Shown here: positions 8,188 to 15,341 of the stretch, piece by piece | Numbering within the stretch: position 1 is the first letter of the stretch | Layout of the letters: the number at the start of each line of letters is the position of its first letter | Source: Nitrospirota bacterium | GTDB taxonomy: Bacteria; JACPQY01 | Reading direction: 5' to 3' | Length of the DNA stretch: 24,702 nt | NCBI GenBank assembly: GCA_016190245.1 | Contig: JACPQY010000026.1 | Location: 1 to 24,702 of the forward strand | Notes under the pieces: generated by a model | The model's input: only the letters and a program-made list of their open reading frames with translations | Databases searched by the model: none | What the model was told of the DNA's origin: nothing | Position numbers and translations under genes: made by a program

Positions 8188-8371
8188 CGGCCATGAAGCG
8201 CTTCCGAGGGATCAGGAATCCTCACCCTCCCCCTCCCCGCCTGCCGGAGCGGCGCGGGCAGGCCCTTTTCAAGGAGAGGGGACAAGGAGACCGACCCCCT
8301 CGCCCTGGAAGGGAGAGGGCGCCGCGCCTGCCAGCGGGCAGGGGGGTGAGGGTTCGGCCATGAAGCGTTTC
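8188..8371. repeat. Palindromic repeat inserted between mlaF and mlaD, with 17-base flanking duplication
   Basis: The sequence CGGCCATGAAGCG(C/T)TTC occurs at 8188-8204 and again at 8355-8371 (16 of 17 identical). Between the copies lie 150 bases of nested palindromes, with outer arms CCTCACCC and GGGTGAGG. Inside are CCTGCC...GGGCAGG (twice) and CCCTCGCCCT...AGGGAGAGGG. The first copy carries the old mlaD start codon (8193). A 56-codon frame from it runs through the repeat and stops at 8361-8363, overlapping the present mlaD ATG as ATGA. Confidence 0.75.
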
Positions 8372-9235
8372 TCGACGGAGTTCAAAGTCGGCCTATTCGT
8401 CCTGGGCAGCATCGCTCTCATCGTGTACATCGGCGTCAAGTTCGGGTCGTTCAACTTCGGCAACCGCTACCTCGTCCACGTGACGCTCCCCCACGCGCAG
8501 GGCGTGGTGGCGCTGGGCAACGTGCAGATCGCCGGCGTCTCTGTGGGCCGCGTGGAGGACCTCGATTACGTGGATGGCGGCGCACGCATGACCCTCGCCA
8601 TTGATAGCGACGTCCGGCTCCACCGCGACGCCACGGCGACGATCCGTCCCAAGAGCCTCCTCGGCGAGAAAGTGGTCGAGCTCACGCCGGGCTCGGGCAC
8701 GGAACCGCTCATCGAAGACGGAGGGGAGATCGTGAACGTGATCCCCAGCACGGACGTCTCGCAACTCCTGAACGATGCCGGCCAGATGTTCGCGAAGTTC
8801 TCGCCCGCTCTCAATGAACTCTCCGAGTCCATCGGCCGGATCAATTCCATGCTGGCTGAGGATCCCCACGGCCCGGGACGCGGCGACCTCGCCACTAGCA
8901 TTGCCGATACCGCCGCTCTCATCCGTAGAATGCGAACCTTCTTCGAACAGCACGAGGCCGAACTCGGACGCACGCTGAAATCCGTTGACGAGATCACCCG
9001 GAAGGCCGGCCCGGCGGTCGACGACCTGGCCAAGGCCACCGCGGCGCTTCGGTCCCTCACGGAAGAACGCAAGTCCGATCTCGAGGCCATCGTGAAGAAC
9101 AGCCGCGACATCACCACCAAGCTCAACCAGGTGCTCGACAAGGTCAACGACCCCGAAACGCAGGCGCGGATCAAGTCCCTTCTCGAACAGCTCGACAAGG
9201 CGCTGGAAAAAGTTCGGAAGTCCTGGCTGCTCTGA
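8360..9235 (+). CDS. mlaD: MlaD-type MCE-domain lipid-binding protein
   Basis: A 291-residue periplasmic lipid-binding subunit anchored by one N-terminal membrane segment (about 10-27). The MCE domain (about 37-115) includes GVVALGNVQIAGVSVGRV and the conserved LLGEKVVELTPG (100-111). The C-terminal 150 residues are predicted helical, with long charged stretches, as in MCE proteins that form a hexameric tunnel. The ATG at 8360 directly precedes the membrane anchor. Longer frames upstream are made only of repeat sequence. The start region is duplicated at 8193, a mark of repeat insertion. Confidence 0.88.
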   Translation: MKRFSTEFKVGLFVLGSIALIVYIGVKFGSFNFGNRYLVHVTLPHAQGVVALGNVQIAGVSVGRVEDLDYVDGGARMTLAIDSDVRLHRDATATIRPKSLLGEKVVELTPGSGTEPLIEDGGEIVNVIPSTDVSQLLNDAGQMFAKFSPALNELSESIGRINSMLAEDPHGPGRGDLATSIADTAALIRRMRTFFEQHEAELGRTLKSVDEITRKAGPAVDDLAKATAALRSLTEERKSDLEAIVKNSRDITTKLNQVLDKVNDPETQARIKSLLEQLDKALEKVRKSWLL

Positions 9236-9238
9236 ACC

Positions 9239-9364
9239 GTGAAGTCGTGAAGTCGGGAGTGGGCCTGCAAGCAGGCCAAAACAATCCGCGGACAGAGCGA
9301 CTCGGAGGGACAGGTTGGTCCGCGCCATGAACGACCTCTCGACCTCCCGACCTCACGGCCTCAC
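9239..9364. repeat. Inverted repeat spanning the mlaD-mlaE junction
   Basis: A 21-base arm at 9239-9259 is matched in inverse at 9344-9364 (18 of 21). Each arm holds an internal GTGA(A/G)(G)TC-type tandem. Inside lies a perfect palindrome GGCCTGC-AA-GCAGGCC (9262-9277). The right arm lies within the mlaE coding sequence and encodes most of TSRPHGLT. Confidence 0.6.
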
Positions 9365-10115
9365 GGCCGCGGCAACCGCCGCCACGGAAGAAGTCGGCCG
9401 GCTCGCCATCTACTCGCTCACGCTTCTTGGGCACCTCGTGCGGCCGCCTTTCTACATCCGGGAGACATTCCGGCAGATCCACTACATCGGCGTCACCGGA
9501 CTGCGGCCCCTCATCTTCATGGCGGCAGGGTTCGGAACGTCCATGACCGTCATCGGCATGGCGGGCGCCACGGCGCTCGGTATCGAGAAATACGTGGGCG
9601 GTCTCACCCTCTCTCTCCTCATGGGCGACGGCGCGATCGTCCTCACGGGGAGCATCCTCGCGGGCCGCGCCGGCTGCGCCATCGCCGCCCAGATCGCCAC
9701 CATGCGCACCAGCGAAGAGACCGACGCCCTCGCCGTGATGGGGATCCACCCCGTCAAGTACCTCGGCATCCCCTGCTTCGTCGCCTTCTTTCTCACGAGC
9801 ATCCTCTACAGCTACATCGGCGTGGCCATCGTCATCGCCCTCGGGCTCCTCATGACGGCCGGTCTCCGAAACCTCACGACCGTGGGCGACTTCATGGACG
9901 GGCTGACGCTGATGATCACGCCGGACGATTTCTTCCTGCTCGGCGCGAAATCCATGATCATCGGGTTCGCACTCGGTGTGTCCACCGTGTACTGCGGCTT
10001 CACCAGCGAACCGAGCGCGGAGGGGGTCGGCGAGGCCACCAACCGCAGCATCAACTACAGCTACTTCATCGGGCTGACGATCCTGCTCCTCTTCGACCTC
10101 TTCATCTATGGCTGA
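9315..10115 (+). CDS. mlaE: MlaE-type permease, first copy
   Basis: An integral membrane permease of the Mla/MCE transporter with about five to six hydrophobic segments. It carries the conserved cytoplasmic coupling segment EETDALAVMGIHPVKYL. Start choice: GGAGGG (9304-9309) is 5 bases before a TTG at 9315 and 17 before an ATG at 9327. The ribosome site favours the TTG (266 residues), but the ATG (262 residues) is possible. The first ~20 residues are not family-like and partly come from a repeat arm. It overlaps the second permease gene by 8 bases. Confidence 0.85.
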   Translation: MVRAMNDLSTSRPHGLTAAATAATEEVGRLAIYSLTLLGHLVRPPFYIRETFRQIHYIGVTGLRPLIFMAAGFGTSMTVIGMAGATALGIEKYVGGLTLSLLMGDGAIVLTGSILAGRAGCAIAAQIATMRTSEETDALAVMGIHPVKYLGIPCFVAFFLTSILYSYIGVAIVIALGLLMTAGLRNLTTVGDFMDGLTLMITPDDFFLLGAKSMIIGFALGVSTVYCGFTSEPSAEGVGEATNRSINYSYFIGLTILLLFDLFIYG

Positions 10116-10884
10116 GGCATCCGTGCGCGAATCCATCGAGGAGATCGGCAGCGGGATCTTCTTCGGCGCTCGCGCCGGCGCAGCCGCCCTCCGCGAGCCC
10201 GCCGCCTACCTGCCCGAGTTGCCTCGCCTCCTCAGCCGCATGGCCTCGCGCGTCCTCCCCGCCCTGTGCGTCCTCACCTTTATCGTGACGTTCGTCCTCA
10301 TCTACGGCGGCTACACCTTCTTTTCCCGGCTCGGCGCGCAACCCTACTTCGGCCTCCTCATCGCCATCCTCGTCTTCCGCTTTGAAGGACCTTTCATGGT
10401 GGGCCTGCTCTACAACGCGACCTGGACAACGCTCAACACCGCGGAAATCGCCAGCCGGAAGCTGCACGAAGAAGTGGACGCCCTCACGGTCATGGGCCTG
10501 GATCCGATGACCGAACTCATCGCACCCCGGCTGGTCGGCGCGGTGATCATGGGCCCCCTCTACACCGCCGCGGCGATCCTTGCCGCCTATCTGGCCGCCC
10601 TAGCCGGCACGTGGGCCGCGGGGTACGGGTCGTGGGTGGTCAACAAGTGGACGGCCGAGATCATCTCGTGGACCGACGTGGCGTACGGGCTCCTCTTCGG
10701 TACCTTGATGTGCGTCTTCCAAACCGTCGTCTCCTCCCACAAGGCCCTGCGCTCCGAACCGAGCCCGGATGGCGTGCGCGCGGCCGTGACTCAGACGGTC
10801 GTCGCGAACCTCTATCTGGCGTTCGTTGTGTCGCTGGTGATGACGGTGGTCCTGCAGGCCACCACGTGGCGGATCCCCGCATGA
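10108..10884 (+). CDS. MlaE-type permease, second copy
   Basis: A 258-residue permease distinct from the one just upstream but of the same family. It has hydrophobic segments from about 50 onward and the coupling segment EEVDALTVMGLDPMTEL, parallel to the first copy. Two permeases for one MCE protein suggest a heterodimeric channel, as with the paired YrbEA/YrbEB of actinobacterial mce operons, rather than the homodimer of E. coli MlaE. This is inferred from gene order. The start overlaps the previous gene by 8 bases, implying coupled translation. Confidence 0.85.
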   Translation: MAEASVRESIEEIGSGIFFGARAGAAALREPAAYLPELPRLLSRMASRVLPALCVLTFIVTFVLIYGGYTFFSRLGAQPYFGLLIAILVFRFEGPFMVGLLYNATWTTLNTAEIASRKLHEEVDALTVMGLDPMTELIAPRLVGAVIMGPLYTAAAILAAYLAALAGTWAAGYGSWVVNKWTAEIISWTDVAYGLLFGTLMCVFQTVVSSHKALRSEPSPDGVRAAVTQTVVANLYLAFVVSLVMTVVLQATTWRIPA

Positions 10885-10897
10885 AAGGACGGATGAC

Positions 10898-12028
10898 ATG
10901 AACCAGAAACTGAAGATCATCGTGCTCGGCGGCGCGGGCGACATGGGCTCCCGCGCGGTTGAGGATCTCGCGTCCTCGGCCGATGTGAGCCGCGTGACCA
11001 TCGCGGACCGGAACACGACCGCAGCGGACAAGATCGCCGAACGCCTGCGCGGCCAACCCGCCCGGGTTGATGTGCGCGCGGTGGACGCCAACGATCATGC
11101 CGGCCTCGTGAAAGCCTTGAAGGGATACGACGTCGCCGCTTCCGCCCTCGGCCCCTTCCACATGTTCGAGGCGAAACTCGTGCACGCCGCCCTCGACGCG
11201 GGCACGGACTACGCCAGCATCTGCGATGAATGGCAGGCCGCCGAGGCGGTCATGGACAAGTTCGACAAAGTCGCGCGGAGCAAGCGGCGCACGATCCTCA
11301 CCGGCCTGGGAGCCAGCCCGGGGCTCTCCAACGTGGGCATCCGCCACCTTGCCTCCCGCCTCGACCGCGCCCGCCGGGCGGACATCTATGTCTATCAGCC
11401 GCTCGATGCCGGCGGCGGTGAGGCGGTGCTTCGCCACATGCTTTTCATCATGACGGGACACATGACGACGTGGCGAGGGGGTCGGCGGACCACGATTCGC
11501 GCGTGCAGCGAGACCCGCACCGTGGAATTCCCGCGCTTCGGGTCCCTTCGGCTCTGGAACATGGGACACGCGGAACCCGTCACCGTGCCCCGCTTCATGC
11601 CCGAGATCGAAGAGGTCAATTTCTTAATGGGCTACGGGCGGGGGTCCCAACTCATCGTCGCGCCCGCGCGGCTGGGGGTGTTTCGTTCTCCCCGGCGGGT
11701 CAATCTGACCGTGCGGCTTCTCATGGCACTCGAGCGGGCCACGCGGCCACCCCAGCCGGGCGAAGGAGCCGTCCGAATCGAGGTGACCGGAGAGAAGAAC
11801 GGCAAGACCGAGACCCACATGGTCTGTGGCACGGGCCAGATGCGCGAAGTGACCGGCATCTCCCTCTCGATCGGGACGCTCATGCTCGGCCGCGGCGAAA
11901 CCACGAACAAACGGGGCGGCGTTTTCGCCCCCGAAGGCTGCCTCGATCCCCGGCCCTTCATTCACCGCTTCCGCGCCAAGGGCCTCCAGGCCTTCGAAGA
12001 CCTCGCGATGACCAAACCCCTGGAGTGA
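10898..12028 (+). CDS. Saccharopine dehydrogenase-like NAD(P)-binding protein
   Basis: A 376-residue oxidoreductase-like protein. It opens with a Rossmann motif, VLGGAGDMGSRAVEDL (residues 9-24), followed by an acidic ADRN at the end of beta-2. The central SALGPF...AALDAGTDYASICDEW segment is typical of the saccharopine dehydrogenase NADP-binding family. The substrate is unknown; many such proteins are not lysine-pathway enzymes. It starts at ATG 10898 with AAAGGA upstream, 13 bases after the second permease, so it probably belongs to the mla transcript. Confidence 0.8.
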   Translation: MNQKLKIIVLGGAGDMGSRAVEDLASSADVSRVTIADRNTTAADKIAERLRGQPARVDVRAVDANDHAGLVKALKGYDVAASALGPFHMFEAKLVHAALDAGTDYASICDEWQAAEAVMDKFDKVARSKRRTILTGLGASPGLSNVGIRHLASRLDRARRADIYVYQPLDAGGGEAVLRHMLFIMTGHMTTWRGGRRTTIRACSETRTVEFPRFGSLRLWNMGHAEPVTVPRFMPEIEEVNFLMGYGRGSQLIVAPARLGVFRSPRRVNLTVRLLMALERATRPPQPGEGAVRIEVTGEKNGKTETHMVCGTGQMREVTGISLSIGTLMLGRGETTNKRGGVFAPEGCLDPRPFIHRFRAKGLQAFEDLAMTKPLE

Positions 12029-12059
12029 GACACGAGCTGCCGGGCCCGAAGGCCATGCC

Positions 12060-12200
12060 TGGCTCTCAGCGTCCCCCGCGCCAGGGGCGTGCCGATGGAA
12101 CCGGAGGCCGTGTCCACCTCCGCGATGCTCACGACGTTGCCAGCGGGGTCATAACCGCAGTTCAGCGCCTCGCGCCGTGAACCGAAGGAACAAGAAGTGC
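12060..12200 (-). pseudogene. Rhs/YD-repeat remnant
   Basis: Read on the minus strand, the segment encodes LNCGYDPAGNVVSIAEV (YDPAGNVV at 12153-12130). This fits one YD repeat of the Rhs/wall-associated family (YDxxGNxxxI). No start codon belongs to it and no second repeat is seen. It is a short orphan fragment at the edge of the accessory patch. Confidence 0.4.
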
Positions 12201-12205
12201 GCGGC

Positions 12206-12418
12206 TCAAACTCTGACGAAGTAAGGAATGGCGACAAAAACAGCGCCGACGATGACCAGAAGCACCCAATTCTGGATGAAGTACGGAACGACCACGAGCA
12301 CCAAACCGCAAAGCAGAGGGACGACTGCGCGCTGTTTCCTGCCGTAGACGAAAAACCCTAGCCCGATTGAGCCGAACAGTAGACCCCAAAGCAGGGAGGA
12401 GGCAGTTATGTCGGCCAA
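12206..12418 (-). CDS. Small membrane protein, 70 residues
   Basis: A short hydrophobic protein with two or three membrane segments: SLLWGLLFGSIGLGFFVYGR (9-27), VVPLLCGLVLVVVPYF (32-47) and WVLLVIVGAVFVAIPYF (51-67). It resembles a widespread small-protein family sometimes labelled amino acid transport protein, whose function is not established. The best start is a TTG at 12418, just before the first hydrophobic stretch. The open frame extends to 12658, but that part is a shadow of transposase remains. The ribosome site is weak. The ending PYFVRV matches the family ending, so it is likely full length. Confidence 0.6.
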   Translation of the reverse strand: MADITASSLLWGLLFGSIGLGFFVYGRKQRAVVPLLCGLVLVVVPYFIQNWVLLVIVGAVFVAIPYFVRV

Positions 12419-12529
12419 TCCAAGATCGCCAAAACTACTATTGGGGCAAGTTGTCAGAGGAAAGCATTTTCGTCCATGTGACGCCGCCATCAGTCCATGC
12501 CACAAGTTTACATTGTTGCCAACGTCCCC

Positions 12530-12665
12530 AAGTCCCGGGTGGCCAGGCGGGCCAGGAAGGCGTCCCCGATCGAGGCCATTCGCGGAAAATCTCCTCCCGG
12601 TCGAGCCCGCGGGCCATGACATGGTGGAGTTCCCCCGGGGCGTCGTGTCGAGGTCCACAGGGCAT
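12530..12665 (-). pseudogene. REP-associated (IS200-type, Y1) transposase fragment
   Basis: The fragment begins MPCGPRHDAPGELHHVMARG at 12665, then LDREEIF, the typical N-terminus of REP-associated tyrosine transposases. After about 35 codons the frame breaks: a one-base shift is needed to reach DAFLARLA. The HUH and catalytic tyrosine regions are absent. Upstream on the minus strand there is a TTGACA-like box in the TTGTCAACTG sequence near 12696. It is a dead remnant. Confidence 0.6.
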
Positions 12666-12861
12666 GGGCGAAACGCTACGATATTCTACCTACTTGTCAA
12701 CTGTATAGAGTTCTGGAGTTTACTGAATTTCCCTCGTAGTGAGGAGGGCAGTTGGTGATTGAGATAAGGTCCTTTCCCGCCGATGTTTTTTGGGAGGTTA
12801 TGAATCGGGGGGAAAGGAGGATTGTCCTGTGGGAGACATGGACCGTCTCCGCAAACAAGTC

Positions 12862-12886
12862 TGACCTTACCCCCAAAAACTGGTCC
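12862..12886 (+). mobile_element. Possible left end of an IS3-family element
   Basis: The sequence TGACCTTACCCCCAAAAACT (12862-12881) resembles left ends seen upstream of IS3-family orfA genes. It lies about 50 bases before the orfA ribosome site. No matching right end was found, in line with a truncated copy. Confidence 0.35.
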
Positions 12887-12938
12887 AGGGATAACCTCAC
12901 AACTGGGGGTATGATTCCCCGTGAAAGGAGCTCTGGAC

Positions 12939-13130
12939 ATGAAGAAGTCGCGATTTTCCGAGGAGCAGATTCTGGCCATCCTGAAGGAGGCGGAGGCCGG
13001 GGCGAAGATCTCGGAGCTGTGTCGCCGGCATGGGATTGCGGTGTGGACGTTTTACACGTGGAGGCGGAAGTTTCAGGGGTTGACGATCTCCGAGGCCCGG
13101 CGGCTGCGGCAGCTTGAGGAGGAGAACCGT
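12939..13130 (+). pseudogene. IS3-family transposase orfA, truncated
   Basis: Starts MKKSRFSEEQILAILKEAEA (ATG 12939, AAAGGAG 8 bases upstream). It continues through ELCRRHGIAVWTFYTWRRKF and SEARRLRQLEEENR, the helix-turn-helix part of IS3-type OrfA (about 88 residues in full). Similarity stops after residue 64 at 13130. The frame stays open to 13577 but encodes only repeat-derived sequence. No orfB follows. It is a truncated, inactive insertion sequence. Confidence 0.75.
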
Positions 13131-13599
13131 GTGTCTGGGGGACGTTGTTTCCTGGATTGCATAACGGCTGGCGACGGGCGCGCGCCGGCAAGGACCTTGG
13201 GTGTGTCTTGTCAGGCCCGGCTGCTGCCCCACGCCCTCGGCGCGCGAGTATGCGCCGGGTGCTCGGTTTCAGTGGTCCCGACGGTAATTGTCTTGGATGG
13301 CAGCACCCCTTCGGATGTCCTCGATCGGCTCGCCCCCACTCCTGGCGAGGTCGGGGGGAATGGGGTCCGGCACCCCCACCCTAGCCCTCCCCCGTCGGCC
13401 TACTCCGCCGACCCTCCTTCGCCCGCCGAAGCGGGCTTCGCGAAGGCGGGAGCAGCTTCGGCTGAGAAGGCTGGAAGAGGGAGGGGAGAATTGGGGACAG
13501 CCCATTCTCTTTCTTTCCTTCCCCCCCTTGTCCGCCGCGGCGGACTTGAGGGGGAAGGCAAGGATGGGGAGTGCTGAACGGATACAGCCTGTGCACGCG
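13131..13599. repeat. Non-coding stretch with a large palindromic repeat block (about 13360-13566)
   Basis: No gene is supported here. From 13131 the sequence GTGTCTGGGGGACGTTG abuts the broken orfA. From about 13360 lies a nested palindromic block: CACCCCCACCCTAGCCC at the left and AGGGAGGGGAGAA further on. It also holds GTCGG...CCGAC, CCGCCGAAGCGGG, and GTCCGCCGCGGCGGAC, a perfect 16-base palindrome flanked by CCCCCC and GGGGG. It resembles the blocks at 5656 and 8205. Stretches at 13160-13350 hold nothing recognisable. Confidence 0.55.
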
Positions 13600-13627
13600 T
13601 TGAAAACGAGCGCCCCTCTGCTACGAT
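13600..13627 (+). promoter_or_regulatory. Promoter of the thioesterase gene
   Basis: TTGAAA (13600-13605), a 16-base spacer and TACGAT (13622-13627). Transcription would begin about 10 bases before the ATG at 13645. Confidence 0.5.
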
Positions 13628-13644
13628 GACAGGTCCAGCCAACC

Positions 13645-14145
13645 ATGACGCAGACGGGTTCGTCCGAAGGGATCGAAGACTTCAAGACACTGTACAACGC
13701 CGATCATGCCGAGAGGCTCAAGCAAGCGGTTGTCCTCTCGCCGTTCTTCCGGCACATGGGGATACGCGTGGACGACATCGGCCCGGGCTTCATCACGTGC
13801 AGCCTGGAAGCGGGAGAACATCTGTGGGGGAGTCCGGGCCTGGTACACGGAGGGGCGGTGGCCGCGCTCGTTGATTCCGCGCTCACGCTGGCCGTCTTCC
13901 CCCTCACGGGCGGCCGCGATGCGCGAACATTGGAATACAAGATCAACTACCTAGGCAAAGTCGAGAAGGGCCGTTGCACGGCCACCGCGCGGGTCCGTTC
14001 GCTGAAGCAACAGGTGGCCGTCGCGCTGGTGGAAGTCACGAACGACGGCCGAACCGTCGCGTCCGCCCAAGGCACCGTTTTCATCCGGGAGGCACGCGCG
14101 AGGCGCTACGCCAATCAGGTCCCTCCGACCCCCACCGGCTCGTGA
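13645..14145 (+). CDS. PaaI-like hotdog-fold thioesterase
   Basis: A 166-residue acyl-CoA thioesterase of the hotdog fold. The conserved GLVHGGAVAALVDSAL (65-80) holds the HGG turn and Asp77, the usual catalytic acid region. This is followed by LEYKINYLGKVEKG and a final beta strand with ASAQGTVFI. It would hydrolyse an acyl- or aryl-CoA ester; the substrate is unknown. The N-terminal 30 residues precede the core, as in many PaaI relatives. The gene has its own promoter, and the radical SAM gene downstream has a separate one. Confidence 0.85.
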   Translation: MTQTGSSEGIEDFKTLYNADHAERLKQAVVLSPFFRHMGIRVDDIGPGFITCSLEAGEHLWGSPGLVHGGAVAALVDSALTLAVFPLTGGRDARTLEYKINYLGKVEKGRCTATARVRSLKQQVAVALVEVTNDGRTVASAQGTVFIREARARRYANQVPPTPTGS

Positions 14146-14157
14146 ACTCCTCGGTGC

Positions 14158-14186
14158 TTGATCAGGACCTGCGCCGCGCGTATGAT
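14158..14186 (+). promoter_or_regulatory. Promoter upstream of the radical SAM gene
   Basis: TTGATC (14158-14163), a 17-base spacer and TATGAT (14181-14186). An ATG lies 6 bases after the -10 box at 14193, the start of a 12-codon leader ORF. Confidence 0.6.
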
Positions 14187-14192
14187 CCCCCG

Positions 14193-14231
14193 ATGATCCC
14201 CCACCGGGAGGCGCGGGCGTTCGCCTGCTGA
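14193..14231 (+). CDS. Possible 12-residue leader peptide
   Basis: The frame MIPHREARAFAC begins 6 bases after a good -10 box, so it could be translated from a leaderless transcript. It stops 5 bases before the radical SAM ATG, which has no convincing ribosome site of its own. Reinitiation after this short ORF could drive translation of the enzyme. There is no similarity evidence; the call rests on position only. Confidence 0.3.
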   Translation: MIPHREARAFAC

Positions 14232-14236
14232 GCGTC

Positions 14237-15133
14237 ATGTACGAAGGCACACCAGGAGAAACCATCCGCTCGGCGATCCTCGACGTGACGGACCGCTGCA
14301 ATCTGCGCTGCAAGCATTGCTTCTACTACCGCGAAGAACACGACTCGCAGGAACTCCCCGCGGACGAGCTCTTGGCCGGACTCCGCACGCTCCGGGAGCG
14401 CCACGATATCCAGGCGATGGCGTGGTGCGGCGGCGAGCCGCTCTACCGCCGCGAGGTAATCGAGGAAGGCTGCTCCATCTTCCCGATGAACTGGCTCTTC
14501 TCGAACGGCACCATGCCGCTCCCCGACATCCCCAACCTCATGCTCTTCGTTTCGGTGGAAGGTCCCAAGGAAATCCACGACCGCATCCGCGGCCGCGGCA
14601 CCTACGATCGGATCATGGACACCGTCTCCAAACGCCCCTCCGGCAAGCCGGTCGTCTTCCTTCCCACGTTCCACAAGCTCAACTCACCCTTCCTCGAACA
14701 GACCGTGGCTCAGCTCTCGCGCATCCCCAACACCTTCATGGGCGTCGAGTTCTTCACGCCCCTCAAGGCGTATCAACACATCAAGGGGTACCCCCACACG
14801 GAACTCCAGAAGACCGACCTTGACCTCACGTGGGAAGAGCGCGACGCCATCATTGACCAACTGGTTCGGCTCAAGGTGGAGTACCCCGGCTTCATCGTCT
14901 TTCGCGATCGCGTGCTGGAACTGATGAGATCCGATGCCGCACCGGCCTGCATCGAACGCTGCAACATGCCACGCCGATGCCTCACGCTGGACGTGAAGCT
15001 CAACCGCAAGCAACCCTGCGTGCTCGGCAAGGATGTGGACTGTTCGAAGTGCGGCTGCATCTTCCCCTATGAGCAGCAGGCGCGCGCCGAGGACAAGGCA
15101 GGAGGAAAAGAGACCCGGCCGCTGTTTCTCTGA
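14237..15133 (+). CDS. Radical SAM protein with Cys-rich C-terminus
   Basis: A 298-residue enzyme that uses a [4Fe-4S] cluster to cleave S-adenosylmethionine. The cluster motif CNLRCKHC (Cys21, 25, 28) follows ILDVTDR. GGEP (65-68) and FVSVEGPKEIHDRIRG complete the core. The C-terminal 65 residues hold seven cysteines (238, 242, 248, 261, 269, 272, 274), enough for an auxiliary iron-sulfur cluster like those of SPASM or twitch domains, but the spacing is not a textbook SPASM. The substrate is unknown, and no short peptide gene with an obvious precursor look lies downstream. It is the first in-frame ATG after the upstream stop. Confidence 0.85.
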   Translation: MYEGTPGETIRSAILDVTDRCNLRCKHCFYYREEHDSQELPADELLAGLRTLRERHDIQAMAWCGGEPLYRREVIEEGCSIFPMNWLFSNGTMPLPDIPNLMLFVSVEGPKEIHDRIRGRGTYDRIMDTVSKRPSGKPVVFLPTFHKLNSPFLEQTVAQLSRIPNTFMGVEFFTPLKAYQHIKGYPHTELQKTDLDLTWEERDAIIDQLVRLKVEYPGFIVFRDRVLELMRSDAAPACIERCNMPRRCLTLDVKLNRKQPCVLGKDVDCSKCGCIFPYEQQARAEDKAGGKETRPLFL

Positions 15134-15152
15134 CGACCTCCCACGCCGGGCT

Positions 15153-15189
15153 GCCCCGAGGGGCCTCCGGGGGTGATGGGGTTTCACCC
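15153..15189 (+). terminator. Two small hairpins after the radical SAM gene
   Basis: GCCCC-GA-GGGGC (15153-15164) and GGGTGA-N7-TCACCC (15171-15189) lie 20-55 bases after the stop. There is no T run, so termination is only possible. Confidence 0.3.
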
Positions 15190-15341
15190 TCTCCGTGGAT
15201 GCATCTCCCTGCCCGTGCCGAGCTTGCTCTGGTCGTTGAAGTCGACCTGCTCGATGACGCCCTCGAGTTCGATGGCAATCGCCGAGGCTGGGCCTCTTCT
15301 GCCTAGCCGGTAGGGCATAAGCTTCAGTCTGGCTGTTTATA

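Noticed and set aside
8193-8363. 56-codon frame between mlaF and mlaD as a real gene
   Set aside because: Its sequence is entirely palindromic repeat plus the duplicated mlaD start; it may be translated but has no protein-like features.
13360-13566. CRISPR-like array
   Set aside because: The repeats are palindromic and nested, with no regular spacers or constant unit length, and no cas genes are present.
13131-13577. Continuation of the IS3 orfA frame as a 200-residue protein
   Set aside because: After codon 64 the translation is repeat-derived (Pro/Ala/Gly-rich) and has no similarity to transposases.
15134-15341. Minus-strand frame after the radical SAM gene
   Set aside because: Short, without a supported start and with no recognisable domain; treated as intergenic.
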